Shown here: in pieces, positions 16,248 to 23,738 of the stretch
Layout of the letters: each line of letters opens with the position of its first letter
Numbering within the stretch: position 1 is the stretch's first letter
NCBI RefSeq assembly: GCF_006516955.1
Contig: NZ_VHLG01000015.1
Location: 1 to 64,000 of the forward strand
DNA length: 64,000 bases
Direction: 5' to 3'
Source of the DNA: Martelella alba
Lineage (GTDB): Bacteria > Pseudomonadota > Alphaproteobacteria > Rhizobiales > Rhizobiaceae
Notes under the pieces: model-generated
Database searches by the model: none
What the model saw: only the letters and a program-made list of their open reading frames with translations
Told to the model about the DNA's origin: nothing
Position numbers and translations under genes: made by a program

Positions 16248-17888
16248 ATGACGAATGATCAGGGCGACAGCCACCGCCAGCGGTCTTTCGGCAGCGCCGG
16301 CCTTGCCGCAATTGCCTTCGTCGTCATCGCCTTTATCGTTCTGACCCTGCCCGACTATCCTGCGGCCCTCGTACCGGCAACCTTTTTGCGCATTCCGCTG
16401 GAGATCCCGCTTGCAGGCCTTGCTTTGCTGCTGCTGCCCCGGCGCATGGCGCTTGCCCTCTCCGTCTGCCTGACCGCCATCATCGCCGTATTGCTCTTTT
16501 TGAAACTGGCCGATCTCGGTGTGCAGGCTGCCTTTCGCCGGCCTTTCAATCCCTATCTCGACTTCAAAATGCTGGCCGATGGCTGGAATGTACTCTCGGG
16601 CGCCATGGGAACCGGCAAAGCCGCTCTTTCGATTGGCGCAACGATCTTTGGCTATATTGCCATTCTCTACGCCTTCTGGCGTGCGCAAAAACGCATGGCA
16701 GGCGCGGGCCGGGTCGACGCCCATGTGACAGCACTCGCCTTCGTCGCCATCCTCGCCCTCGGCATTGTGCTTGTCATGTTGAGCCAAGTCGTCGCCGTTG
16801 GCTCTTTCGCCAATCTCAGGAGCCCGGCCTATGTGAGTGCCAGGATCCAGCTTGTGCTGCGCTCTGTGGCCGATATGCGCAGCTTTGAAACCGAACTGTC
16901 GAGAAAAGACACGCTCCCGCCATCCGATCAGCTGTTCCAGGCGATAAAGGGGCGTGATGTCGTCCTGATTTTTGTGGAAAGCTATGGCCGAAGCGCCATC
17001 GAAGATCCGCGCTATAAACCCGTTCTCGCCCCGCGTCTGCGTGCGATCGAGAAAGAGCTCGATAGCGCCGGCTTTTCCGCAGCCAGCGGCTGGAGCCTGT
17101 CGCCAACGATGGGCGGCCTCAGTTGGCTCGCCCACGGCACTTTGCTGTCCGGCCTGTGGATCGACAATCAGGCGCGCTATGACCGGCTGATGATCAGTGA
17201 CCGCAAAAGCCTCAACCGGCTGTTTCACCAGGCCGGCTGGCGCACCGCCGCCGTCATGCCCGCCATCACCATGGACTGGCCGGAATCGTCCTATTTCGGT
17301 TATGACAACATCTTCACCGCCACCGATCTCGGTTACCAGGGCAAGCCCTTCAACTGGATCACCATGCCGGATCAATACACGCTCTCGGCCTTTGACCGGC
17401 TCGTGCGCCATGGCGAACCGGACGACAAACGGCCAGTGATGACTGAGATGGCGCTTGTTTCCAGCCACGCACCCTGGACACCGGTGCCAAAACTGATCGA
17501 CTGGGCCAAAGTCGGCGATGGCCGGGTCTTTGATGGTCAAGCCACCAGCGGAAAGACGCCGGCCGCGGTTTGGTCCGACCCGGATGATATCCGTCGCCAC
17601 TATATCGCCACCATCGACTATTCAATGCAGACGATCGGCGACTATATCGCCCGTTTTGGCAATAACGCTGTCTTTATTGTGCTTGGTGATCACCAGCCTG
17701 CCCCGCTTGTCACCGGAGAAAATGCCTCACGTGACGTACCGGTCCACATCATCTCCAGCGACCCGCAGCTGATCGCCAAATTCACCGGCCATGGCTTCAC
17801 CGCTGGCATGATCCCGAAAAGCACGGATCCAGACCTGCCGATGAATATGCTGCGCCAGCGGCTGATCAACCAGTTTTCAGCACCCTGA
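16248..17888 (+). CDS. LtaS-like membrane sulfatase/phosphoglycerol transferase
   Basis: This 546-residue protein has about five N-terminal transmembrane segments (AAIAFVVIAFIVLTL, IPLAGLALLLL, LSVCLTAIIAVLLFL, ALSIGATIFGYIAILYAF, LAFVAILALGIVLVMLSQVV), then a soluble sulfatase-fold domain. Marks of the domain are VVLIFVESYGRSA (the metal-binding E with a Ser/Thr-type nucleophile region), GWSLSPTMGGLSWLAHGTLLSG, FFGYDN-like YFGYDNIF, and VFIVLGDHQPAP (metal-binding DH). This is the layout of LtaS/OpgB-type enzymes that transfer phosphoglycerol or phosphoethanolamine on the outer face of the membrane. The substrate is not evident. It follows the phosphatidyltransferase gene by 91 bp, same strand. 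Confidence 0.82.
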   Translation: MTNDQGDSHRQRSFGSAGLAAIAFVVIAFIVLTLPDYPAALVPATFLRIPLEIPLAGLALLLLPRRMALALSVCLTAIIAVLLFLKLADLGVQAAFRRPFNPYLDFKMLADGWNVLSGAMGTGKAALSIGATIFGYIAILYAFWRAQKRMAGAGRVDAHVTALAFVAILALGIVLVMLSQVVAVGSFANLRSPAYVSARIQLVLRSVADMRSFETELSRKDTLPPSDQLFQAIKGRDVVLIFVESYGRSAIEDPRYKPVLAPRLRAIEKELDSAGFSAASGWSLSPTMGGLSWLAHGTLLSGLWIDNQARYDRLMISDRKSLNRLFHQAGWRTAAVMPAITMDWPESSYFGYDNIFTATDLGYQGKPFNWITMPDQYTLSAFDRLVRHGEPDDKRPVMTEMALVSSHAPWTPVPKLIDWAKVGDGRVFDGQATSGKTPAAVWSDPDDIRRHYIATIDYSMQTIGDYIARFGNNAVFIVLGDHQPAPLVTGENASRDVPVHIISSDPQLIAKFTGHGFTAGMIPKSTDPDLPMNMLRQRLINQFSAP

Positions 17889-17895
17889 AATAGCC

Positions 17896-17911
17896 CCCGG
17901 CATTCGCCGGG
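17896..17911. terminator. Hairpin after the sulfatase gene
   Basis: CCCGGC-ATTC-GCCGGG forms a perfect stem with a four-base loop 8 bp after the stop. There is no T tract, so it may only act weakly as a terminator. Confidence 0.45.
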
Positions 17912-18033
17912 ACTGACAGGATCTCGCGGCAAAACAAACAATGAAATCGCTGATCTCGTTCAAAAAGATTGAACAGCACTCTCGCCAGACAGCGACGCGT
18001 GCTTGCCTGTTGCCGGACGGTCGAAGAATTGCG

Positions 18034-19083
18034 CTAACCCGTGCCAAGAGGACCGAGAGACGGCCGGCCAAAAACCACAGGCTCCTGCTGAAGCGAAACA
18101 CCGAAACGGGCGCGGACACGGTCCCTGACGAGCGCGGCCAGAGCCTCAACATCCCGGCTTGTCGTCGACGCACCATAATTGACGAGAACCAGCGCATGCC
18201 CTTCAAACATGCCAACCGGTCCGAGCCGTGCTCCCTTCAGCCCACATTGTTCGATCAGCCAACCGGCCGAAAGCTTGATACGGCCGTCATCCTGCCGGTA
18301 GCGCGGCCCACCGGCAATGGCATCGGCAATTTCCGGTGATACAATCGGATTATGAAAAAACGAGCCCGCATTGCCGAGCTGCCGCCAATCCGGCAGTTTC
18401 GACGCTCGAAGCGCCGTCACAGCTTCAAAGACAACCTCTGGTGACGCAGCGGATGCCAGATGCTCAAGCCCGGGATAGTGGCAGCGTGGCGACCATTGAC
18501 GCGGCAATGCAAGTGAAATCGAAAGGATGACAAAGCGATCGGGATGCGCCTTGAAAAAGCTGTGCCGGTAGGAAAAGGCACAATCTGCCCGACAGAAGCG
18601 AACCATCCGGCGTTCACGCAGATCATAGGCTGAAAGCTCATGAAAGACATCCGATAGCTGAACCCCATAGGCGCCGATATTCTGTACCGGCGCAGCACCC
18701 GCAGTGCCGGGGATACCGGCGAGGTTTTCAAGCCCGCCTATGCCCTGACTGATCGTCCAGCGCACGAAATCGTCCCAATTCTCGCCGGCTCCCGCAGTAA
18801 CAACAAACCCGGAGGCCGTTTTCTGCAGGCTCCGATGGCGAATTTTCATGACGCCGACCAGTCCCTCAATCACTTCATCGAGAACCACATTGCTGCCGCC
18901 CCCGAGAAGATAGAGCGGCAGCGCCTGCTGCTCCGCCATCGCCGCTATCGCCTCGACATCGGCAAGGCTGGCGATTTCCAGCCCACCCTTAGCGCGTGAA
19001 ACCAGCCCCAGCGTGTTGGCACGCGAAAGATCGTAACCATTTCGAAAACCGGAGGAACCATGTGCGGAAGAATCGGTGGTCAT
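18034..19083 (-). CDS. murB: UDP-N-acetylenolpyruvoylglucosamine reductase (MurB)
   Basis: This 349-residue enzyme has the FAD-binding part (LYLLGGGSNVVLDEV, LENLAGIPGTAGAAPVQNIG) and the catalytic serine in LGNAGSFFHNP. The C-terminal half carries AGWLIEQCGLKGARLGPVG and the end SLQQEPVVFG, with the E of the active site. MurB reduces UDP-GlcNAc-enolpyruvate to UDP-MurNAc in peptidoglycan synthesis. The QNIGAYG segment and length resemble the E. coli type I enzyme rather than the shorter type usual in alphaproteobacterial mur clusters. It stands alone here, away from other mur genes, so it may be a second copy or a transferred gene. Confidence 0.9.
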   Translation of the reverse strand: MTTDSSAHGSSGFRNGYDLSRANTLGLVSRAKGGLEIASLADVEAIAAMAEQQALPLYLLGGGSNVVLDEVIEGLVGVMKIRHRSLQKTASGFVVTAGAGENWDDFVRWTISQGIGGLENLAGIPGTAGAAPVQNIGAYGVQLSDVFHELSAYDLRERRMVRFCRADCAFSYRHSFFKAHPDRFVILSISLALPRQWSPRCHYPGLEHLASAASPEVVFEAVTALRASKLPDWRQLGNAGSFFHNPIVSPEIADAIAGGPRYRQDDGRIKLSAGWLIEQCGLKGARLGPVGMFEGHALVLVNYGASTTSRDVEALAALVRDRVRARFGVSLQQEPVVFGRPSLGPLGTG

Positions 19084-19441
19084 ATCACCTCAGGTAAATT
19101 ACGGCACCGACGGCCTTCAAACCGCGAAGCCCGAACGCGTTGTGATCCATGCGCTCAGGCACCACAGCAGCAAAGTGGTTGATCCGTCCGTAACAGTTCG
19201 AAGCGGACAACACTGGCTGCAGCCTATCGACCCTCCCTCCCCCGTGCAAGCCATCGACGACATATGTGTTGACTTGAGCCCCAAGTTTCCTCGAGCCAGT
19301 AGGAGAACCCCAGGGGTGATTGACGTGGTCCCGGAACGGCGCTTACCGTCCTCCATCGTAGCTGGAGGTTTACTTGGGATAGAGCAAAACGGGCCGCCAG
19401 GGCGACCCGTTTTCAGAAGCAGTTTTCTTGTTTCAGCCGGT
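19084..19441. other. 358-bp non-coding region between murB and hemA
   Basis: No gene is convincing here. Besides the terminator near 19387, the stretch has pairing potential: CCTCCA (19350-19355) with TGGAGG (19363-19368), and CCCAAGT (19281-19287) with ACTTGGG (19372-19378). The spacing allows a folded RNA of roughly 100-200 nt, but I do not recognise a known RNA family. Confidence 0.45.
19387..19412 (-). terminator. Terminator downstream of hemA
   Basis: On the minus strand ACGGGTCGCC-CTG-GCGGCCCGT followed by TTTTG forms a strong hairpin with a T tract. The plus strand also ends in TTTT, so it can act in both directions. Confidence 0.8.
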
Positions 19442-20659
19442 TTACGCGACAGCGCGCGCCAAAGCACACTGGGACCAGAGGCTGTGCAATGCCTCGACCA
19501 GATGGTCGATATCCGCATCGGAATGCAGCGGCGTCGGCGTGAAGCGCAGACGCTCGGTCTTGCGCGGCACGGTCGGGTAATTGATCGGCTGGACATAGAT
19601 GCCGAACTGGTCCAGCAGGATGTCGGAAATCCACTTGCACTTGGCGGCATCGCCAACCATGACCGGAACGATATGGCTCGGATTATCCATGTGCGGGATG
19701 CCGCGTGCATCCAGCCTTTTGCGAAGACAGTGGACACGCTCCTGATGACGGGCGCGCTCCATCTGGCTTTGCTTCAGATGGCGGATCGACGCGACGGCAC
19801 CAGCGGCCAGTGACGGCGGCAGCGCTGTCGTGAAGATGAAGCCAGAAGCAAAAGAACGAACGAAATCGATCAGCGCCTGTGAGCCTGTCACATAGCCGCC
19901 CATAACACCAAAGGCCTTGCCGAGCGTTCCTTCGATCATCGTCAGACGATCCATCAGGCCTTCGCGTTCAGCCACACCGCCGCCGCGCGGGCCATACATG
20001 CCGACGGCATGAACCTCGTCGAGATAGGTCATGGCACCATATTTGTCGGCGAGATCACAGAGCTCCTTGATCGGCGCAATATCACCATCCATGGAATAGA
20101 CAGATTCAAACGCAATCAGCTTCGGCGCGTCGGGATCAGCTGCCTTCAGCTTGGCTTCGAGATCTTCAAGGTCATTATGCTTGAAGATCACGCGGGGACA
20201 CTTGCCGTGACGAATACCCTCGATCATCGAAGCGTGGTTGAAAGCATCAGAAAAGATGATCAGGCCGGGGATTTTCTGGCCGAGCGTGCCAAGCGTCGCC
20301 CAGTTGGAAACATATCCGGAGGTGAAGATCAGCGCCGCATCCTTGCCATGGAGATCGGCCAGTTCCTGTTCCAGCAGGACATGGTAATAATTGGTGCCGG
20401 AAATATTGCGCGTACCGCCGGCGCCAGCGCCGCAGGCATCAATGGCTTCCTTCATCGCCTCGATCACGACCGGGTTCTGCCCCATGCCGAGATAATCGTT
20501 CGAACACCAGACAGTCACGTCTGATTCAACGCCATCCTTGAACCGGGTGGCGCGGGGAAATTCACCGCGATGCCGTTTCAACTCGGCAAAAACGCGATAT
20601 CGTCCCTCGTCGTGCAATCCGTCGAGTTCGCTTTTGAAGAATGCTTCGAAATCCATCAC
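19442..20659 (-). CDS. hemA: 5-aminolevulinate synthase
   Basis: This 405-residue enzyme joins glycine and succinyl-CoA to 5-aminolevulinate, the first haem precursor in alphaproteobacteria (the C4 pathway). It belongs to the alpha-oxoamine synthase PLP family: [13 protein letters not shown] at the N-terminus, [26 protein letters not shown], and the PLP lysine in [16 protein letters not shown]. Full length with no odd features. It is monocistronic with a terminator behind it. The upstream region carries a TTGAT-N4-ATCAA box, so oxygen or FNR/FixK control is likely. Haem is also the sensor ligand of rhizobial iron regulation, which fits the nearby rirA. Confidence 0.96.
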   Translation of the reverse strand: MMDFEAFFKSELDGLHDEGRYRVFAELKRHRGEFPRATRFKDGVESDVTVWCSNDYLGMGQNPVVIEAMKEAIDACGAGAGGTRNISGTNYYHVLLEQELADLHGKDAALIFTSGYVSNWATLGTLGQKIPGLIIFSDAFNHASMIEGIRHGKCPRVIFKHNDLEDLEAKLKAADPDAPKLIAFESVYSMDGDIAPIKELCDLADKYGAMTYLDEVHAVGMYGPRGGGVAEREGLMDRLTMIEGTLGKAFGVMGGYVTGSQALIDFVRSFASGFIFTTALPPSLAAGAVASIRHLKQSQMERARHQERVHCLRKRLDARGIPHMDNPSHIVPVMVGDAAKCKWISDILLDQFGIYVQPINYPTVPRKTERLRFTPTPLHSDADIDHLVEALHSLWSQCALARAVA

Positions 20660-20811
20660 TCAAGTGCTCCCGAGCGCCATCGCCGTGTTTTTAATCCGGG
20701 CGGCAGACGCATCAACTAGCCGGGCACTTCGATGGTCCGGCTTCTCATACTGGCAAAGCCTCATTTGAATTATTCCAATAAGGCTCTACACGCAACAGGC
20801 CTTGCGAAATC

Positions 20812-20825
20812 TTGATCGAGATCAA
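20812..20825. promoter_or_regulatory. FNR/FixK-type anaerobox upstream of hemA
   Basis: TTGAT-CGAG-ATCAA at 20812-20825 is a perfect match to the FNR/FixK half-sites TTGAT and ATCAA with a four-base spacer. It lies 153 bp upstream of the hemA start. Oxygen-dependent hemA control through FnrL or FixK-like proteins is known in alphaproteobacteria; use here is inferred. Confidence 0.75.
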
Positions 20826-21148
20826 GTGCGGTGAATTTCTGTATCTTCCGAAATGACTGAAGCCCCGGCTGAAGGCATTTTTCAAGTCATTGTATAGACT
20901 TGTCATTTCGAGACCTGTGCCCGTCAGACCGGCAGGGGCGGCAGATTGACGCAAGACAGGCACAATGCCTGACAAAATCGTAACAAAAGCATGCGCCAAT
21001 AGCCCAGGAGGCGTCTTTGTCCTTTTCTCTTCAGGCAAAAGCACTATTCTAGGTTTGCATTCGGCCGAATCCGGCACTCATGGGGCCCCGGAAACGGCTT
21101 CAGCGGTGGCAGAGGGTTGAATTGACCGCTTCACAAGTGAGGGATCAA
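20826..21148. other. Intergenic region upstream of hemA and the glycine-zipper lipoprotein
   Basis: This 323-bp stretch holds no gene I would defend. It must carry the promoter of the rightward lipoprotein gene; no clear consensus is visible. Confidence 0.4.
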
Positions 21149-21430
21149 ATGAAGAGAATTATCGCAGGATTGTTGGTTGGCGCAGCCGCTATCGCGGCGT
21201 CTGCATGCACGCCCACACAGGAAGGTGCGGCCATCGGCGCGGGCAGCGGCGCCCTGGTGGGAATGGCCGTATCGGACGGCAGCGTTGGCGGCACGCTTGC
21301 CGGTGCAGCACTTGGCACGGCGGCTGGCGCATTGATCGGCAATGCCGTTGGCGGCAACAACCAGTGCTACTATCGCGACCGCTACGGCCGCCAGTACAAG
21401 GATGCCTGCCCGCCCGGTTATCACCGGTAA
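21149..21430 (+). CDS. Glycine-zipper lipoprotein
   Basis: The start at 21149 follows GAGGGA and gives a 93-residue protein with a lipoprotein signal: MKRIIAGLLVGAAAIAASAC, lipobox ending in C20. After the Cys, EGAAIGAGSGALVGMAV and GGTLAGAALGTAAGALIGNA make a glycine-zipper segment that packs helices in the membrane, as in OsmB-like and 17-kDa surface-antigen proteins. The tail has NQCYYRDRYGRQYKDACP. Such proteins sit in the outer membrane in many alphaproteobacteria, often with stress-linked expression. It is monocistronic, with a terminator behind it. Confidence 0.83.
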   Translation: MKRIIAGLLVGAAAIAASACTPTQEGAAIGAGSGALVGMAVSDGSVGGTLAGAALGTAAGALIGNAVGGNNQCYYRDRYGRQYKDACPPGYHR

Positions 21431-21478
21431 GCATGAGATTGCGGTCTCGAAGATGAGACCTCACAGTCCAGAAAAGCT

Positions 21479-21502
21479 CCGAAGCGGCCGCCGCCGCTTC
21501 GG
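21479..21502 (+). terminator. Terminator after the lipoprotein gene
   Basis: CCGAAGCGGC-CGCC-GCCGCTTCGG is a strong perfect hairpin followed by ATTTGTTGTTT. Confidence 0.75.
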
Positions 21503-21658
21503 ATTTGTTGTTTATGACGGCAAAGGCAAGACATCGGCTTATTTTGCAGGCTTACCTTTGGTTAACTCTCTTTTATCCTAGAAATATTGTTTCAGTGGGC
21601 TGCGACGTATTTTATGCTATCAAGAAAATGTAAGAGTATGCGCGCCGCAGAGTAGTCA

Positions 21659-23593
21659 ATGACGAGCCGTTTGAAGAAGACCAGCCCGCCATCCGGGGCC
21701 TCACGTATGGGCATCAGCGCCATGATGGCCGCCCTTGCCGTGATCCTGTGCCTTGGATCCGCGTCGAGCGCCATGGCCTTCTCTCTTTTCGGGGTCCATC
21801 TATTCGGCGCCCGGCCGGAATCCACAGCTGTCGACATGCAGAATCCCACCCGTTATTCGGTTGCTTTCTCGATCACCGGGGGCGATGCGGAGCTGGAGAA
21901 GTTTCTGCGGAACCGTTCTCAACTGATCGCCGATCAGTCCGATCCGGTCGATGGCGATCTTGGCGTCGTGGTCAAGGCGCGCGACGACCTGCCGATCCTG
22001 GTTGGCGCACTCTACGAAAAAGCCTATTATGGCGGCCTGGTGAATATCAGTATTGCCGGACAGCCGATTGAGGACATTGCCGGCGTCCCAGATTTCGGCA
22101 ATACGGGCACGGTTCCTGTCACCATCCAGATCATGGCAGGTCCTCGCTTCACCTTTGCCAATGTGACACTTACCGACGCTGCGAGCCAGTTTGCGCCTGA
22201 TGCGCTTGGCCTGAAGCGCGGTGAGCCTGCGAGTTCGGTCCTGATCCTTCAGGCGGCCTCCAAGATCAGCAAAACGCTTCAGGATCAGGGCCATCCCTTT
22301 GCCGAAGTCACCAAGCGCGATGTGATCGCCGACCATGCCAATTCGACGATTGATGTGACGATTGCCGCAACGGCCGGCCCCAAGGCCAATCTCGGCCCGA
22401 TCGCGATTGACGGCAAGTCGGCCGTTGATCCCGATTTCATCCGCACCTATTCGAAGCTGAAAGCCGGAGAGCCCTATTCGCCGGAAACGTTGACCAAGGC
22501 CGCCGACCGGTTGCGATCGCTGAAGACGTTTTCATCCGTCAGCGTATCGACGGCTGGCGAACTGGATGAAAGCGGCCAGTTGCCGACCACCGTCCATGTC
22601 AAGGATGGTAAATTCCGCTATTACGGTGTCGGCGGGCAGGTTTCCTCGATCGATGGTCTCGGCCTCAGCGGTTACTGGGGGCACCGCAACCTCTTCGGAC
22701 ATGCAGAAGGGTTGAAGCTTGAAGCCTCGGTTTCGCGAATCGGCGCGGCAAGCAGCTTCAGCGACCTGGACCTTGAAACCGGCCTCACCTTTACCCGGCC
22801 CGGCGCCTTTTCACCCGACGGAACGCTGTCCGCCTCGATCAAGACAGGCACGGATAATCCCGATCCCTACAGCGCCTTCTACACGACCGCGGACCTGACC
22901 TACGCATTGAAGATGACGGAGGCCAACACCGTCTCAGTCTCCGCTGACACGACCTATTCGAATATCGAAGACGCTTTCGGCACCAATGACTATCTGACCT
23001 TCTCGACGCCGATCACTTTTGACCGTGATTCGCGCAACAATGCGCTGAACCCGACCAGCGGCGTCTATTTCCTGTCCTCGGCCGAACCTGGCTATGATTT
23101 CCTCAACGACACGCTTTATGGCAGCCTGAACGCGGTTGGTTCGAGCTATCTCTCACTCGACGACAATGACCGCTTTGTGCTTGCCGGACGGCTTGGCGCT
23201 GGCAGCATCTTCGGTGGCGACAGCCTGAAGGACATTGCCGCAACCAGCCGCTTTTATTCCGGTGGCGGTGGCACGGTGCGCGGCTATGCCTATAAAAGCA
23301 TTTCGCCGCGCAACAGTGCCGGCCAGGAAACCGGTGGCCGTTCCTATGTCATGGCCAATGTCGAAGCACGCGTGGGTATTACCGAATCCATCCAGCTGGT
23401 TCCTTTCCTTGATGCCGCCGATGTTTCGGACAAGCAATTTCCCGATTTCAGCGATATCCGCTCCTCCGCAGGCATCGGTTTCCGCTACCTGACCGGCTTC
23501 GGGCCGCTGCGCCTCGATATCGCCTTCCCGCTTGATCGCTATTCCGGCGGTGACAGTTACGGTATCTATGCGGGTATCGGGCAAAGTTTCTGA
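21659..23593 (+). CDS. tamA: TamA-like outer-membrane barrel protein (Omp85 family)
   Basis: This 644-residue protein has an N-terminal signal (MGISAMMAALAVILCLGSAS), POTRA-type repeats up to about residue 300 (YSVAFSITGGDAELEKFLRN, PVTIQIMAGPRFTFANVTL, IAIDGKSAVDPDFIRTYSKL), and an Omp85 barrel with GGGGTVRGYAYKSISPRN (the family L6-loop VRGY motif) and an aromatic C-terminal YGIYAGIGQSF. It pairs with the following gene as TamA-TamB, the translocation and assembly module that helps insert outer-membrane proteins and moves lipids to the outer membrane. The gene is immediately followed by tamB, 145 bp apart. Confidence 0.92.
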   Translation: MTSRLKKTSPPSGASRMGISAMMAALAVILCLGSASSAMAFSLFGVHLFGARPESTAVDMQNPTRYSVAFSITGGDAELEKFLRNRSQLIADQSDPVDGDLGVVVKARDDLPILVGALYEKAYYGGLVNISIAGQPIEDIAGVPDFGNTGTVPVTIQIMAGPRFTFANVTLTDAASQFAPDALGLKRGEPASSVLILQAASKISKTLQDQGHPFAEVTKRDVIADHANSTIDVTIAATAGPKANLGPIAIDGKSAVDPDFIRTYSKLKAGEPYSPETLTKAADRLRSLKTFSSVSVSTAGELDESGQLPTTVHVKDGKFRYYGVGGQVSSIDGLGLSGYWGHRNLFGHAEGLKLEASVSRIGAASSFSDLDLETGLTFTRPGAFSPDGTLSASIKTGTDNPDPYSAFYTTADLTYALKMTEANTVSVSADTTYSNIEDAFGTNDYLTFSTPITFDRDSRNNALNPTSGVYFLSSAEPGYDFLNDTLYGSLNAVGSSYLSLDDNDRFVLAGRLGAGSIFGGDSLKDIAATSRFYSGGGGTVRGYAYKSISPRNSAGQETGGRSYVMANVEARVGITESIQLVPFLDAADVSDKQFPDFSDIRSSAGIGFRYLTGFGPLRLDIAFPLDRYSGGDSYGIYAGIGQSF

Positions 23594-23738
23594 TTCGCCC
23601 GAGAGCGTTGCGTCACTTGAGTAAAGCGCTCGGAATTTTAGAAACTCGCGTGGCGTTTTGAACGGGGGAACCCTGTTTTCAAGGCCACGTCATGCAACCG
23701 GAAGGCGGCCGATTGCCCGAACCTTCCAGTGATCCATC

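Noticed and set aside
16029-17600. Minus-strand open frame of about 520 residues opposite the LtaS-like gene
   Set aside because: Antisense to a gene with clear motifs; no domain or ribosome site of its own.
19117-19737. Minus-strand frame of about 200 residues around the hemA end
   Set aside because: Arg/Ser-rich shadow of hemA with no features of its own.
20745-21077. Minus-strand 110-residue frame upstream of hemA
   Set aside because: No family, overlaps the FNR-type box and promoter area, composition not gene-like.
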